Positions 1 to 7,930 of a stretch of 64,000 bases of DNA are shown here, one piece after another. Source of the stretch: Xanthobacter sp. NM-25 (GTDB taxonomy: Bacteria; Pseudomonadota; Alphaproteobacteria; Rhizobiales; Xanthobacteraceae); contig NZ_JACBFS010000008.1 of the NCBI RefSeq assembly GCF_022138605.1, positions 1 to 64,000 on the forward strand, read 5' to 3'. A program made the position numbers and the translations under genes. How positions within the stretch are numbered: position 1 is the first letter of the stretch; each line of letters begins with the position of its first letter. Under the pieces are notes generated by a model that was given only the letters and a program-made list of their open reading frames with translations, was not told where the DNA came from and made no database searches.

Positions 1-783
1 TCCGTGGCCCGATCCTAATTGACCGCGAAGTTCCGCGACGCCTTGGGTAATGCTGGAGAGCCCACTCAGCGTTTGTCTGAGGGTATCGCCCGTTTGAGAG
101 GACACTGATAGGTTTAACGCCTCACGGGTCGCCTTCACCAACTGTGGCAGTGTTTCGGAACCGCGCGGCGGCGTTCCGCGCGCCGTGAGAATGCCCTTAC
201 AAATGGACTCGACGAATTCCTTGGCGGAACCAATCGCCAAAGATGGATCGGCCTCGACCGCTGTCTCCATGCGGGTGATGAGCACCGAAATGTGCTCCGA
301 GGACAATTCATCGGCAACTTTCCGGGCGGCGGCCACTTGCGCCACACCACCTAGGCGCCGTCGCGCCGCATAAATCGGCTTTCCGGAAACGTAGGTGTTC
401 GGCACGAGTTCGAACCCGTCCACATGAAGATGCCGATTGAAGATTCCCAGCAGCTCGCCGACCACCTGAGCATCGGACTGGACAATTGGGTGCAACATCT
501 CGCACAGAAAGGTGAGGAGAATTTCATCCTGGCACCGTAGAAGGTCAAGCCGCACATCGTCGTAGACCCAGTCATTGGTCCAGTCCTGAAAGCGTTCCCG
601 ATGCATCCAGATATCACCGGCCATATGTGGCTGGCGGTGGTCATCCGAGGGAAGCGTCTTCAGATCGAAAATGCGGCCGAGAAAGTCAGATTCGGCCAGC
701 CTGCCCGACCAGGGCGCGTTGCGCAGGCGCAATTCGTCAAACAGGTTGCGCCGGGTAACTTCGGAAATGGTCCGACTGGTCAT
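1..783 (-). CDS. Abortive-infection protein, AbiJ N-terminal domain plus Abi C-terminal domain (3' end cut off)
   Basis: An open frame of 261 codons runs from ATG at 783 to the window edge with no stop. The N-terminus (RTISEVTRRNLFDELR, then WSGRLAESDFLGRIFDLK and GDIWMHRERF..DWTNDWVYDD) resembles the AbiJ N-terminal domain found ahead of Abi C-terminal domains. The last visible part (KGILTARGTPP..LPQLVKATREALNL, then LRQTLSGLSSITQGVAELR, ending GSGHG) is typical of the Abi C-terminal domain, so perhaps 40-60 residues are missing. Such proteins are linked to abortive phage defence, though their biochemistry is poorly known. It is on the same strand as the two genes at 1051-3259, 267 bases downstream of them. 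The frame is continuous and uninterrupted, so the gene looks intact up to the edge. The domain call rests on remembered family motifs, not on a search. Confidence 0.8.
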   Translation of the reverse strand, partial: MTSRTISEVTRRNLFDELRLRNAPWSGRLAESDFLGRIFDLKTLPSDDHRQPHMAGDIWMHRERFQDWTNDWVYDDVRLDLLRCQDEILLTFLCEMLHPIVQSDAQVVGELLGIFNRHLHVDGFELVPNTYVSGKPIYAARRRLGGVAQVAAARKVADELSSEHISVLITRMETAVEADPSLAIGSAKEFVESICKGILTARGTPPRGSETLPQLVKATREALNLSVSSQTGDTLRQTLSGLSSITQGVAELRGQLGSGHG

Positions 784-1050
784 AGTTGGTCATAAACCGA
801 GTTGGCAGTTGCACGGCATCGCGCCTGAATGCGCGAAGAATCAGACTAGGTCAGCCACCGCAACCGGTGAAAGCCCCGATAGCATGGGCCGCCTTGGTGC
901 GGCTGATCGGCAGCGCGCGCCACGGCACATCGCTGATGGACGAGTCGGCGGACGTCGAGGGTTCGCGCCCAAAGCGGCGACAGACTATTCACCTTCCTGA
1001 ATAAGAAAGGCGAGCCTAGGTGCCGGGACATTTCGGCATCTGCGTCACCC

Positions 1051-2247
1051 TTACAGCCATGCAGCGGCGATGCAGGTGCTGATCTCAACCGGCGTAATCC
1101 GGAGGAAGACGTAGGTGGCGAAAGCCGCGCCGGCGATCGCCACGACGCCGATCCCGATCAGGGCCGCGCGATGCCAGCAAATCCGACCACCGAGCTTTGA
1201 GAACAGATCCATGAATTGCGCTGCGATTGCCGCATAATCCTGCTCGAGGCGTTTCCTCTGACCGTCAATCTCCTGGCTGATCGACCCAAGAGTGACCCAC
1301 TGGTTAACGATCGCGATCGCAAGCAGCCCCACGAATATCCAGGCACCGCCTAGAATGGCGATGTTCGTCCAAAACTCGAGGCCGCATGACTTCGCGGTCT
1401 TCAGCTGAGACGCGACAATGACGGTCGCCACGGGAATTCCCAGCAGCTGCCCCTGGATGTCGATCAGCGTCTTATGGATCTTGCTGACATAGTCGACGCG
1501 AGCGGCCTCAATTTCGCCGCGGATCTTTGCGTATGAGAAGCTTGAGGCGAACAGCTTGTAGCCGTTGCGCACCTCCTTCTCCATCTCGTCCAGATTGTCC
1601 AGAAGGTAGGTGAACCGGCTCGCGGCGGAGCGCGGCGCGCTCAGCCGACAGATCGACTCGCTCAGGATCGCAAGCTTCTGGTCGATGTGGACGTCGTCCG
1701 CGAAATGGCCGAGGAGACGGTCCGCATCGCTCATGGAAAGGCGCTTCAGCAGAGCGACGTCGTAGACGACTGGCGTCACGAACTTCCCCTCATGGATGAA
1801 GACGAGCTCTTCCCTGATCTCGTCAAGATAGGCTGCAGCCTTAACGAAGAGCGCGACAATCTCGAGTGCCGTGCGGTAGCGCGTGATCTCGTCCGGCACT
1901 GGCGTGGTCGAATGATCCAAAGCGCCTTCTATGATGAAATATGTGTCAGGCTCCTTGAGCCGCGCCCGACGACTCTCTAGCAACTCGTCGAGCGATCGGA
2001 CGATTCGTCCGATCGACAGGCGCGGCGGACCGACACGGATCCGCACTTCGTCGCCAATGCGCAGTTTCGCAGGATCCGAAAGCGGCTCAATGCCGGCGGC
2101 CTTGCCAATCTCGGGCTGTGTATAAATCTCTCGAAGGTCCGTCAGGACCTCGCCGGTGGCGATCGCAAGCGAGCCATCTTCGCCGCGAGGGTCAAACCGC
2201 GTTGCGCGGTAGATCGCCAGCAGGCGATCAAACCCGAGCTCAGACAT
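1051..2247 (-). CDS. Unrecognised protein with soluble N-terminal region and C-terminal membrane helices
   Basis: A 398-residue protein I do not recognise. Residues 1-265 are hydrophilic and mostly helical with no signal peptide. Residues about 293-314 (FWTNIAILGGAWIFVGLLAIAI) and 361-383 (AALIGIGVVAIAGAAFATYVFL) are clear membrane helices, and 267-282 is a weaker hydrophobic stretch. A charged helix of about 45 residues separates the two clear helices and could be a coiled-coil hairpin. The ATG at 2247 lies inside the 3' end of the NdpA-like gene (8-base overlap), so the two are translationally coupled. A soluble sensor or effector region anchored by C-terminal helices, coupled to a DNA-binding partner, resembles the logic of membrane-associated defence pairs such as Kiwa, but I see no sequence evidence that it belongs to a named system. 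Confidence 0.7.
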   Translation of the reverse strand: MSELGFDRLLAIYRATRFDPRGEDGSLAIATGEVLTDLREIYTQPEIGKAAGIEPLSDPAKLRIGDEVRIRVGPPRLSIGRIVRSLDELLESRRARLKEPDTYFIIEGALDHSTTPVPDEITRYRTALEIVALFVKAAAYLDEIREELVFIHEGKFVTPVVYDVALLKRLSMSDADRLLGHFADDVHIDQKLAILSESICRLSAPRSAASRFTYLLDNLDEMEKEVRNGYKLFASSFSYAKIRGEIEAARVDYVSKIHKTLIDIQGQLLGIPVATVIVASQLKTAKSCGLEFWTNIAILGGAWIFVGLLAIAIVNQWVTLGSISQEIDGQRKRLEQDYAAIAAQFMDLFSKLGGRICWHRAALIGIGVVAIAGAAFATYVFLRITPVEISTCIAAAWL

Positions 2248-3259
2248 CCAGAATCTCGTGCCGTAGCTCGGCCGCGAAATCCTCGGGCAGATCCTTTAGT
2301 ATCAGGACGTTCTGTTTCGGGTCGTAATCGACCTTGCCCTGGTGGATGGCGCTCCGCTCGAAGGCGACGCTCCAGTATGGAGTTTCGCGTTTGAGCTTTA
2401 CCAAAGACCCAAGCGCCGATCTGTGCGGCACGAAGCCATCGTTGAGGCCACGGTCCGGGTCGACGAGGAACGACAGCAGTGGTTCGGGATCGTCGGGCAC
2501 AACCGCATTTGATAGCGTTTCGAATGCAAGCGGCTGCTTCTCGCGCGCGATCTGGTCGCAGAAATCTTTGGCCTTGGACAGGAATCCCTCGCGCTCTGGC
2601 GGCTTCATGTTCTGAGCGTCAGCGAAAGCCTTGAGAGCCTCGACGAGGTCGTTCGTATCCTGGCGATCTTGGACTGTGGTGTCGCATCCGAGGAAGGTTT
2701 TGAAGTAGTCTGAGACCTCTCCTTTTCCCTTCAGGAAGCTGATGTAGCGGTCTTCCTTGGCCGCCCACCCGGTCAGGCTGATGCGTCCGGCGAAGCGGAA
2801 TCCTTCGATGTCGAGGTGTTCGGCGTCTTTGACGTCGTAGGTCTTGGTCAGGGTCGCACCGAGCTTGTTGGACACGACCGCAACGAGGAGGAACTGCCGC
2901 TCGTCCCGCTCGAGATGCGCAAAGAAGACAAACCCGCCCGAAGCGGCATTCTGGCTGGACGCATGAACCCTGAGCGTTTCCATCAGGCGCGAGATGAAAT
3001 CGGGGAAGCCCGCCCCCTTCGTCGCGACATAATCTTCCAGATGTTTCTGCGTGGGAGCCACATCCGCCGCGGTCGAGAACTTGCCGTGAGATTTCGAGGC
3101 GCGGCGTTTGTAGAGATCGAATAGCTGGGCGGTCACCCGATCGATCGTGGGAGTGATCGCGAGCTGCTCCTGGCCGAACTTCACGCGAAAGCCGGTGTCG
3201 GCGCGCTCGAGCTCATGTACCGCGACGTGGAAGATCCCGTCAGCCACCAAACTCTCCAC
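2240..3259 (-). CDS. NdpA/YejK-like nucleoid-associated protein
   Basis: A 339-residue protein. Residues about 171-191 (RYISFLKGKGEVSDYFKTFLGC) match the hallmark of the 37-kDa nucleoid-associated family (NdpA, YejK), and the length is near the family's usual 330-350. The N-terminus (GIFHVAVHEL) also fits. The family binds DNA, and its cellular role is not well defined. The start is a GTG at 3259, preceded by AGGGAG at good spacing. The gene overlaps the following membrane-protein gene by 8 bases, so they form one transcription unit. The organism's housekeeping copy, if any, is elsewhere. This copy lies in a lower-GC accessory block beside a tRNA and an abortive-infection gene, which suggests a mobile or defence role rather than a core chromosomal one. 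A LexA-type box lies about 205 bases upstream. Confidence 0.8.
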   Translation of the reverse strand: MESLVADGIFHVAVHELERADTGFRVKFGQEQLAITPTIDRVTAQLFDLYKRRASKSHGKFSTAADVAPTQKHLEDYVATKGAGFPDFISRLMETLRVHASSQNAASGGFVFFAHLERDERQFLLVAVVSNKLGATLTKTYDVKDAEHLDIEGFRFAGRISLTGWAAKEDRYISFLKGKGEVSDYFKTFLGCDTTVQDRQDTNDLVEALKAFADAQNMKPPEREGFLSKAKDFCDQIAREKQPLAFETLSNAVVPDDPEPLLSFLVDPDRGLNDGFVPHRSALGSLVKLKRETPYWSVAFERSAIHQGKVDYDPKQNVLILKDLPEDFAAELRHEILDV

Positions 3260-3600
3260 AGCTTCTCCCTGGGGTCACCGGCCACCGCCGTCCCTAGGGC
3301 TATCGTATTGGGTATTCAAGGATCTGGAGTCGACCAGGCCTTGGCCAATCGCATTTCTACACTTGCATCCACGGATTGAAAGACGTGCGCACAAAGCAAT
3401 TTTAAAGAGGGTTCACTTTCCGCTTGAGCGGCCCTTAGAAGGAGGAGACTTAAGCCGTAAATGAGAACAAAATAAGAACATTTGCAGTCCGATTGCAACA
3501 TTTGAAGGTCGATCCGAACGTCGTGCGGCGTCCCGCATCTGCGGGAGAATCGCCTTCGCTGGAACGAGCAATCCGATCCAACCCAACGGAGGCGCCGTCG
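3260..3600. other. Intergenic stretch upstream of the NdpA-like gene
   Basis: No convincing gene on either strand. It is AT-richer than the rest of the window, notably at 3380-3500. It must hold the promoter of the NdpA-like operon and contains the LexA-type box at 3465-3479. The 167-codon minus-strand frame spanning 3316-3819 has recognisable family sequence only in its first half (see the pseudogene at 3601-3768). Confidence 0.5.
3465..3479. promoter_or_regulatory. LexA-type (SOS) box
   Basis: The sequence GAAC-AAAATAA-GAAC is an exact GAAC-N7-GAAC direct repeat, the LexA operator form of alphaproteobacteria (GTTC-N7-GTTC on the other strand). It lies about 205 bases upstream of the NdpA-like start and reads in either orientation. 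If functional it would place the NdpA-membrane protein operon under DNA-damage control. It could instead be the remnant of a lost SOS gene promoter. Confidence 0.55.
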
Positions 3601-3768
3601 CGTTCGTACTGCGCCGTCTGACTTGAACGCAGCCCGTAGGCCCTCCGCCGCGGTCTTGGCGCGCTCAGTGATCATCGCTTCGGTATGAGCCACCGCCGTC
3701 CAACCCCGTCTCGAGGTCAGAGTGTCCGCCAGATCAGCTGCATCCTCCAAAGCGAGATTCACCTGCGG
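3601..3768 (-). pseudogene. Remnant of an FAD-dependent monooxygenase C-terminal region
   Basis: In the minus frame, the residues QVNLALEDAADLADTLTSRRGW and the following EAMITERAKTAAEGLRAAF match the conserved C-terminal part of TetX/PHBH-like FAD monooxygenases (GxGxNLAxxDAADLAxAL). The sequence upstream lacks the FAD-binding domain and the catalytic core, and downstream it turns into unrelated sequence. About 55 residues of a roughly 380-residue enzyme remain. It is debris near the tRNA end of the accessory block, left by an insertion or deletion event. Confidence 0.55.
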
Positions 3769-3827
3769 TTTTCCACAGGGGGAGAGCTGGTGACCACTCC
3801 CGACATCGGTGGTCACCAAGTGGTCAC

Positions 3828-3863
3828 CAAGCCAAAAACGACAAAGCCGCCTCTCAGCGGCTT
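3828..3863 (-). terminator. Rho-independent terminator downstream of tRNA-Gly
   Basis: Arms AAGCCGC (3844-3850) and GCGGCTT (3857-3863) enclose a 6-base loop. Read on the minus strand the hairpin is followed by TTGTCGTTTTTGG. It lies 32 bases past the tRNA 3' end and fits as its terminator. Confidence 0.65.
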
Positions 3864-3894
3864 CGCTATAAGCTATTGATTATTTTGAAAGTTT

Positions 3895-3969
3895 TGGAGC
3901 GGGCGAAGGGATTCGAACCCTCGACCCCAACCTTGGCAAGGTTGTGCTCTACCCCTGAGCTACACCCGC
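3895..3969 (-). tRNA. tRNA-Gly (anticodon GCC)
   Basis: On the minus strand the gene begins GCGGGTG and ends CGCCCGC-T-CCA, giving a full acceptor stem with one U-G pair. The anticodon arm is CCTTG-CC-AAGG-like with anticodon GCC, and the T-loop is GGTTCGAATCC. CCA is encoded. The 3' end faces the accessory block at 1-3894, the usual geometry for site-specific integration into a tRNA gene. Confidence 0.95.
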
Positions 3970-4229
3970 ATCCAATGCACGGCGTCGTGGTTCGTCGCCG
4001 GCGGTGCGCTCCTATGGCAGGTGCCGTGGAAAATTGCAATGGCCGCGGCGAATTTGGCGGGCGCCCGTGCTGCGGCCTGTGGATGGCGTGTGCAGGGACC
4101 GGCGCGGCAGGCCGGCATGACGGGGATTTTCGATCTCCGGAGCGCCAGTCCCTGCCGCCCCGCCGGCCATGGGGGCCATGGCCGGCGGGGCGCGAATCGC
4201 GGCGGTCGACTTCTTCGTCGCCGCGTCCG

Positions 4230-5294
4230 TCACTCAGACCCGACGGTCTGCTCCGTGCGCCAGCGCAGGGGCGTGGTCTCCACGCGCATGCGGGGGCGTT
4301 CCGGGCGTGCCTCCTCACCGGCGCGGAAGCGCACCGGCACCTGCCGGCGTCGGTCCACGGAGAGCTCGAACACGTCGAAGCGGTTATAATAGCCGGTGAG
4401 GTCGTGGAACTGCTTGGGCTCCACGCAGGCGGCAAGGTCGAAATCGGCGAAGATCACCTTTTCCTCCATGCGCGCGCTGTCGCCCACCGGGGTGCCGGTG
4501 GGATCCAGGAAGAAGGATTCGGCCTGGGGGGAGCGCTCCAGCATGTCGCGGACAGCAGGATCGCGGGCCACCAGCATCGCCTTGCCGGCCTCATCGAGCA
4601 CCGCCGCGCACACGATGCCGAAAGCCTTCGCCTCGAAGCAATGGGCGCTGGCGCGGATGCGATTGGCGGCGAGATTGTCGAAATTGCGGGTGTCCGATGG
4701 CGGGCGCGTCGGCCAGATGGGCGGCCAGCAGGAAATGTGCACCTCCTCGCGCTGGGCCATCAGGGTGAAGCGGGCGAGGGGGTTGGTGTTCTCGCCACAG
4801 ATGAGCCCGCCGACGCGCCCGGCGGGGGTCTGCGCCACCACCAGGCCGGCGCCGTCGCCCGGCGCCCACACCATCTTCTCGAAGAAGGTGGGCACCAGCT
4901 TGCGGTGATGAATGAGGATTTCGCCATCGCTGCCGATCAGCAGCGCGCTGTTCCAGATGCCGCCGACGCTGGCCGGATTGCGCTCGGAAAAGCCGATCCA
5001 CACGCTGATGTGGTGGTGCCGGGCGGCGGCGCGCAGCTCGGCGATCTCCGGGCCATCCACATAGATGGAGGCCTCGACGAACTGCTCGAACAGGTCGTGA
5101 TTGTGAATGGGCGCCCAGAGCGCCGCCCAGATGGGAAAGCCGGGGATATAGCTTTCCGGAAACGCCACGAGGCTCGCGCCGCCCTCCGCCGCCGTGGCGA
5201 TGAGCGCGGCCGCTTTGCGGGTGGTGGCGGCGCGGTCGTGGAAGACGGGAGCGGCATGGGCGGCCGCGACGCGGCAGGGGGCGGGCTGGGGCAA
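4230..5294 (-). CDS. Nitrilase (carbon-nitrogen hydrolase family)
   Basis: A 354-residue enzyme of the nitrilase branch, converting a nitrile to a carboxylic acid and ammonia. The catalytic triad is visible: E47 (LVAFPESYIPGFP), K132 (HHRKLVPTF) and C166 (GGLICGENTNPLA). The motif around the cysteine and the length fit aliphatic or aryl-nitrilases and cyanide hydratase-like enzymes rather than amidases (usually shorter). The substrate cannot be told from sequence. It is transcribed away from the LysR gene at 5432, with a LysR-type palindrome between them, and is probably a single-gene unit. The start at 5294 is the first ATG and aligns with the family's N-terminus. Cytoplasmic, no signal peptide. 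Confidence 0.9.
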   Translation of the reverse strand: MPQPAPCRVAAAHAAPVFHDRAATTRKAAALIATAAEGGASLVAFPESYIPGFPIWAALWAPIHNHDLFEQFVEASIYVDGPEIAELRAAARHHHISVWIGFSERNPASVGGIWNSALLIGSDGEILIHHRKLVPTFFEKMVWAPGDGAGLVVAQTPAGRVGGLICGENTNPLARFTLMAQREEVHISCWPPIWPTRPPSDTRNFDNLAANRIRASAHCFEAKAFGIVCAAVLDEAGKAMLVARDPAVRDMLERSPQAESFFLDPTGTPVGDSARMEEKVIFADFDLAACVEPKQFHDLTGYYNRFDVFELSVDRRRQVPVRFRAGEEARPERPRMRVETTPLRWRTEQTVGSE

Positions 5295-5334
5295 GGGGGC
5301 GATCCTCCTGTTCCTTAATCTCGGGTTGAACGGG

Positions 5335-5349
5335 TTGCGCGGGGCGCAA
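5335..5349. promoter_or_regulatory. LysR-type palindrome between nitrilase and LysR gene
   Basis: A perfect dyad TTGCGC-GGG-GCGCAA lies in the 137-base divergent promoter region. Its T...A ends fit the LysR box style. It is a probable binding site of the adjacent regulator, controlling itself and the nitrilase. Confidence 0.5.
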
Positions 5350-5431
5350 GACTTGTCTCAACTCGCGCCCGGCTCATGACGATCCGCTGTCGGGCATCGG
5401 GCCCACCGACGGAGAAGAGCGAGGCGCGGCG

Positions 5432-6385
5432 ATGGCGGGATTGAACAATCTGAACTGGGACGACCTGCGCATCTTCCTGATCGTCGCCCGGTCGGGCGCC
5501 ATCTCCCGAGCCGCCCGCCAGCTGGGCATGGATCATTCCACCATCAGCCGGCGCGTCAGCCAGCTGGAATATGTCATCGGTGCCAGCCTGTTCGAGCGTC
5601 AGTCGAACGGGCTCTCGCTCACCCGCCTCGGCCAGGAGGTGCTGGAGCGGGCGGAAGCGGTGGAGCACAGCATCATTGGCATGGAGACGCATCTGGCCGG
5701 CCGCGATGCGGAAGTCGGCGGGGTGGTGCGGATCGCGATGATGGAAGGCATCGCCTCGCTCTACCTGTCGCGCCGGCTGCTGGCGCTGTCCGAGCTTTAT
5801 CCGGGCATCACCCTGGAGATCATCACTTCGCCGCAGCATGTGCAGGTGTCGCGCCGGGAGGCGGATCTGTTCCTGTCGTTCTTCCGCGCCGATGCGAAGA
5901 GCGTCACCTCCAAGAAGGTGGGGGAGTTCGGCCTGGGGCTGTTCGCGGCGCCGGAATATCTGGAGCGCCACGGCACGCCCCACAGCCTCGCCGATCTGTC
6001 GGAGCACGTGTTCGTCGATTATGTCCGCGACCTCATCCATATCGACCCCGTGCGCTGGCTCGACGACGTGATCAACGCGCCGCGCATCGCCGTGACGTCC
6101 TCGTCCATGATTGCCCAGATGGGCTGCGCCGTGGGCGGCATGGGCCTGGTGCTGCTGCCCTATTTCGCGGTGGAGCAGGAGACCCGGCTGCTGCGGGTGC
6201 TCGATGGGGTGACCGATGTCCGGCGTGAAGTCTGGCTGACGGTTCATAATGATCTTCGCGGGGCCGGGCGGATCCGGGCGGTGGAGCGCTATCTCGCGCG
6301 GCTGCTGCGGGCGGATCGGGACTACCTTCTGGGCCATGGCCCGGCCGTGACGCGGCCGGGCGCGCGGGCCCTGCCGCCGGAGTAG
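5432..6385 (+). CDS. LysR-family transcriptional regulator, probably of the nitrilase
   Basis: A 317-residue LysR regulator. The winged helix-turn-helix occupies residues about 8-66 (WDDLRIFLIVARSGAISRAARQLGMDHSTISRRVSQLE), followed by the effector-binding domain. The WDDLRxFL opening is typical of the subgroup that includes many single-target activators. The start is an ATG with a GC-rich upstream and no strong Shine-Dalgarno. It is divergent from the nitrilase gene, which it most likely controls in response to a nitrile or acid. The effector is unknown. Confidence 0.9.
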   Translation: MAGLNNLNWDDLRIFLIVARSGAISRAARQLGMDHSTISRRVSQLEYVIGASLFERQSNGLSLTRLGQEVLERAEAVEHSIIGMETHLAGRDAEVGGVVRIAMMEGIASLYLSRRLLALSELYPGITLEIITSPQHVQVSRREADLFLSFFRADAKSVTSKKVGEFGLGLFAAPEYLERHGTPHSLADLSEHVFVDYVRDLIHIDPVRWLDDVINAPRIAVTSSSMIAQMGCAVGGMGLVLLPYFAVEQETRLLRVLDGVTDVRREVWLTVHNDLRGAGRIRAVERYLARLLRADRDYLLGHGPAVTRPGARALPPE

Positions 6386-6418
6386 GTCCGTTTCCGGCCC
6401 ACCCCGGCGGCGCGGGGG

Positions 6419-7930
6419 TCAGAGCGAGGCTTCCTTGCCCTGGGCGACGCGGGTCTCGGGGAAGACATCCAGCATGTCGTCCTGGAACTGCTGGCGCTTG
6501 CGCAGGGACACCGGGGCGGTGGCGAAGGAAATGCCGTAGAACAGCACCACGGAGACGATAAGCCCCCACAGGGCCGGGCCGATGGAGCCGGGCAGAGCGA
6601 ACAGCTTGAACTGCATCGCCATCATCACGCCCCAGCCGCACAGCATGGACCAGAAGGCGGCCGGCTCGCTCGCCCGGGGCCAGAACAGCGCGCCGATCAG
6701 CGGCATGAGGAACACCAGCGCCATGCCGACGCCGATGGAGGCGAGCGGGATCAGCAACTGGCGCCCCGCCTCGGAGAGCGAGAACAGCACCACCGCCACC
6801 ACGAAGGCGATCTCGAAATAGCGGGAGGCCTTCATCTTGCGGCTCTGATCGAGCTTCGGCATGGCGCCATAAAGGTCCTGCGTGAAGTTCGAGGAGGCGG
6901 AGATGATCTGGCTGTCGAGGGTGGACATGCCCGCCGCGAACACCGCGATCACCAGCACCACGCCGAAGATCGGCAGGTATTTGGCGAAGATCATCGGCAC
7001 CAGCGCGTCGGAGACGATGGAGCCGGTGGGCGCCACGTTCATGCCGATGGCGAGCATGCCGATGACGGCGCCGGAAAAGGTCACCACGAACAAGGCCAGG
7101 AACGAGGTGATCACCGAGCCGAGCAGCAGGGTCCGCGGGCTCTCCGCCATGTAGAGGCGCTGCCACAGGTGGGGGGTGAGGATCCAGCCGAAGGTCCACA
7201 GGATCAGCAGGGTGATGTAGGTGCCCTGCTTGGTGTTCTCGCCGAACATGAACTTGTCCGGCGCCGCCGCCACCGCATTGGACCACCCCGTCTGCCAGCC
7301 GCCGGACCAGTGCACCACGGCGATGGCGCCGCCGATCAGCAAAGCGGCGAAGATGATGCCCTGCACCGCGTCGGTCCACACCACCGCGCGGCTGCCGCCG
7401 AAGATGGCATAGACGCCCACGCACACGGCAAGGCCGATGATGCCGGTCTCGTAGGAGATGAGTCCGTGGGAGATGGAGTTCAGCGCCACCGAGATGCCGG
7501 AGAGCTGGATCGCCGCGTAGGGAAACAGCACGGCGATGCACACGAGGCCGGTGAGCAGGCGCAGCCGGCGGCTGTCATCATAATAGGAGGCGAGCAGGTC
7601 GGCCGGGGTGATGAAGCCGAAGCGCTTGCCCAGGGTCCAGATGCGCGGGCCGAAGATCATCACCAGCACCGGGCCCATGGAATTGAAGAAGCCGAACAGC
7701 AGCCAGTTCACGCCGGTGAGGTAGAAGGTGCCGGGCCCGCCGAGAAAGGCGAAGGTGCTGAACCATGTGGCGAACAGGGTGCCCACCAACATGAACAGGT
7801 TGGCGCTGCGCCCCATGACGAACCAGTCGTCCGCGTCATTGGCCTTGTTGCGCCGGTAGGCGGCCCAGCCGATGAGGAACATGGCCACCATGTAGATGGC
7901 GATGCCGGCGATGGTGAGGGTGGTGTTCAT
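6419..7930 (-). CDS. Sodium:solute symporter (SSS family)
   Basis: A 503-residue integral membrane protein with about 13 hydrophobic segments. The pattern GRSANLFMLVGTLFATWFSTFAFLGGPGTFY near the N-terminus and VFAAGMSTLDSQIISASSNFTQD in the middle are typical of the SSS (PutP/PanF) family, which couples solute uptake to sodium. The substrate is unknown. The family includes proline, pantothenate and monocarboxylate carriers, and monocarboxylate uptake would suit the nitrilase next door, but that is inference. The start ATG overlaps the stop of the small upstream gene (ATGA), so the two are coupled. It converges with the LysR gene 33 bases away. Confidence 0.9.
   Translation of the reverse strand: MNTTLTIAGIAIYMVAMFLIGWAAYRRNKANDADDWFVMGRSANLFMLVGTLFATWFSTFAFLGGPGTFYLTGVNWLLFGFFNSMGPVLVMIFGPRIWTLGKRFGFITPADLLASYYDDSRRLRLLTGLVCIAVLFPYAAIQLSGISVALNSISHGLISYETGIIGLAVCVGVYAIFGGSRAVVWTDAVQGIIFAALLIGGAIAVVHWSGGWQTGWSNAVAAAPDKFMFGENTKQGTYITLLILWTFGWILTPHLWQRLYMAESPRTLLLGSVITSFLALFVVTFSGAVIGMLAIGMNVAPTGSIVSDALVPMIFAKYLPIFGVVLVIAVFAAGMSTLDSQIISASSNFTQDLYGAMPKLDQSRKMKASRYFEIAFVVAVVLFSLSEAGRQLLIPLASIGVGMALVFLMPLIGALFWPRASEPAAFWSMLCGWGVMMAMQFKLFALPGSIGPALWGLIVSVVLFYGISFATAPVSLRKRQQFQDDMLDVFPETRVAQGKEASL

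Noticed and set aside
671..1004. Short plus-strand frames between the AbiJ-type gene and the membrane-protein gene
   Set aside because: No likeness and no ribosome sites; they overlap the real AbiJ-type start region on the other strand.
3316..3819. A 167-codon minus-strand frame as an intact gene
   Set aside because: Only its first half has family likeness (a monooxygenase C-terminal fragment); the rest is unrelated and there is no FAD domain. Called as a remnant instead.
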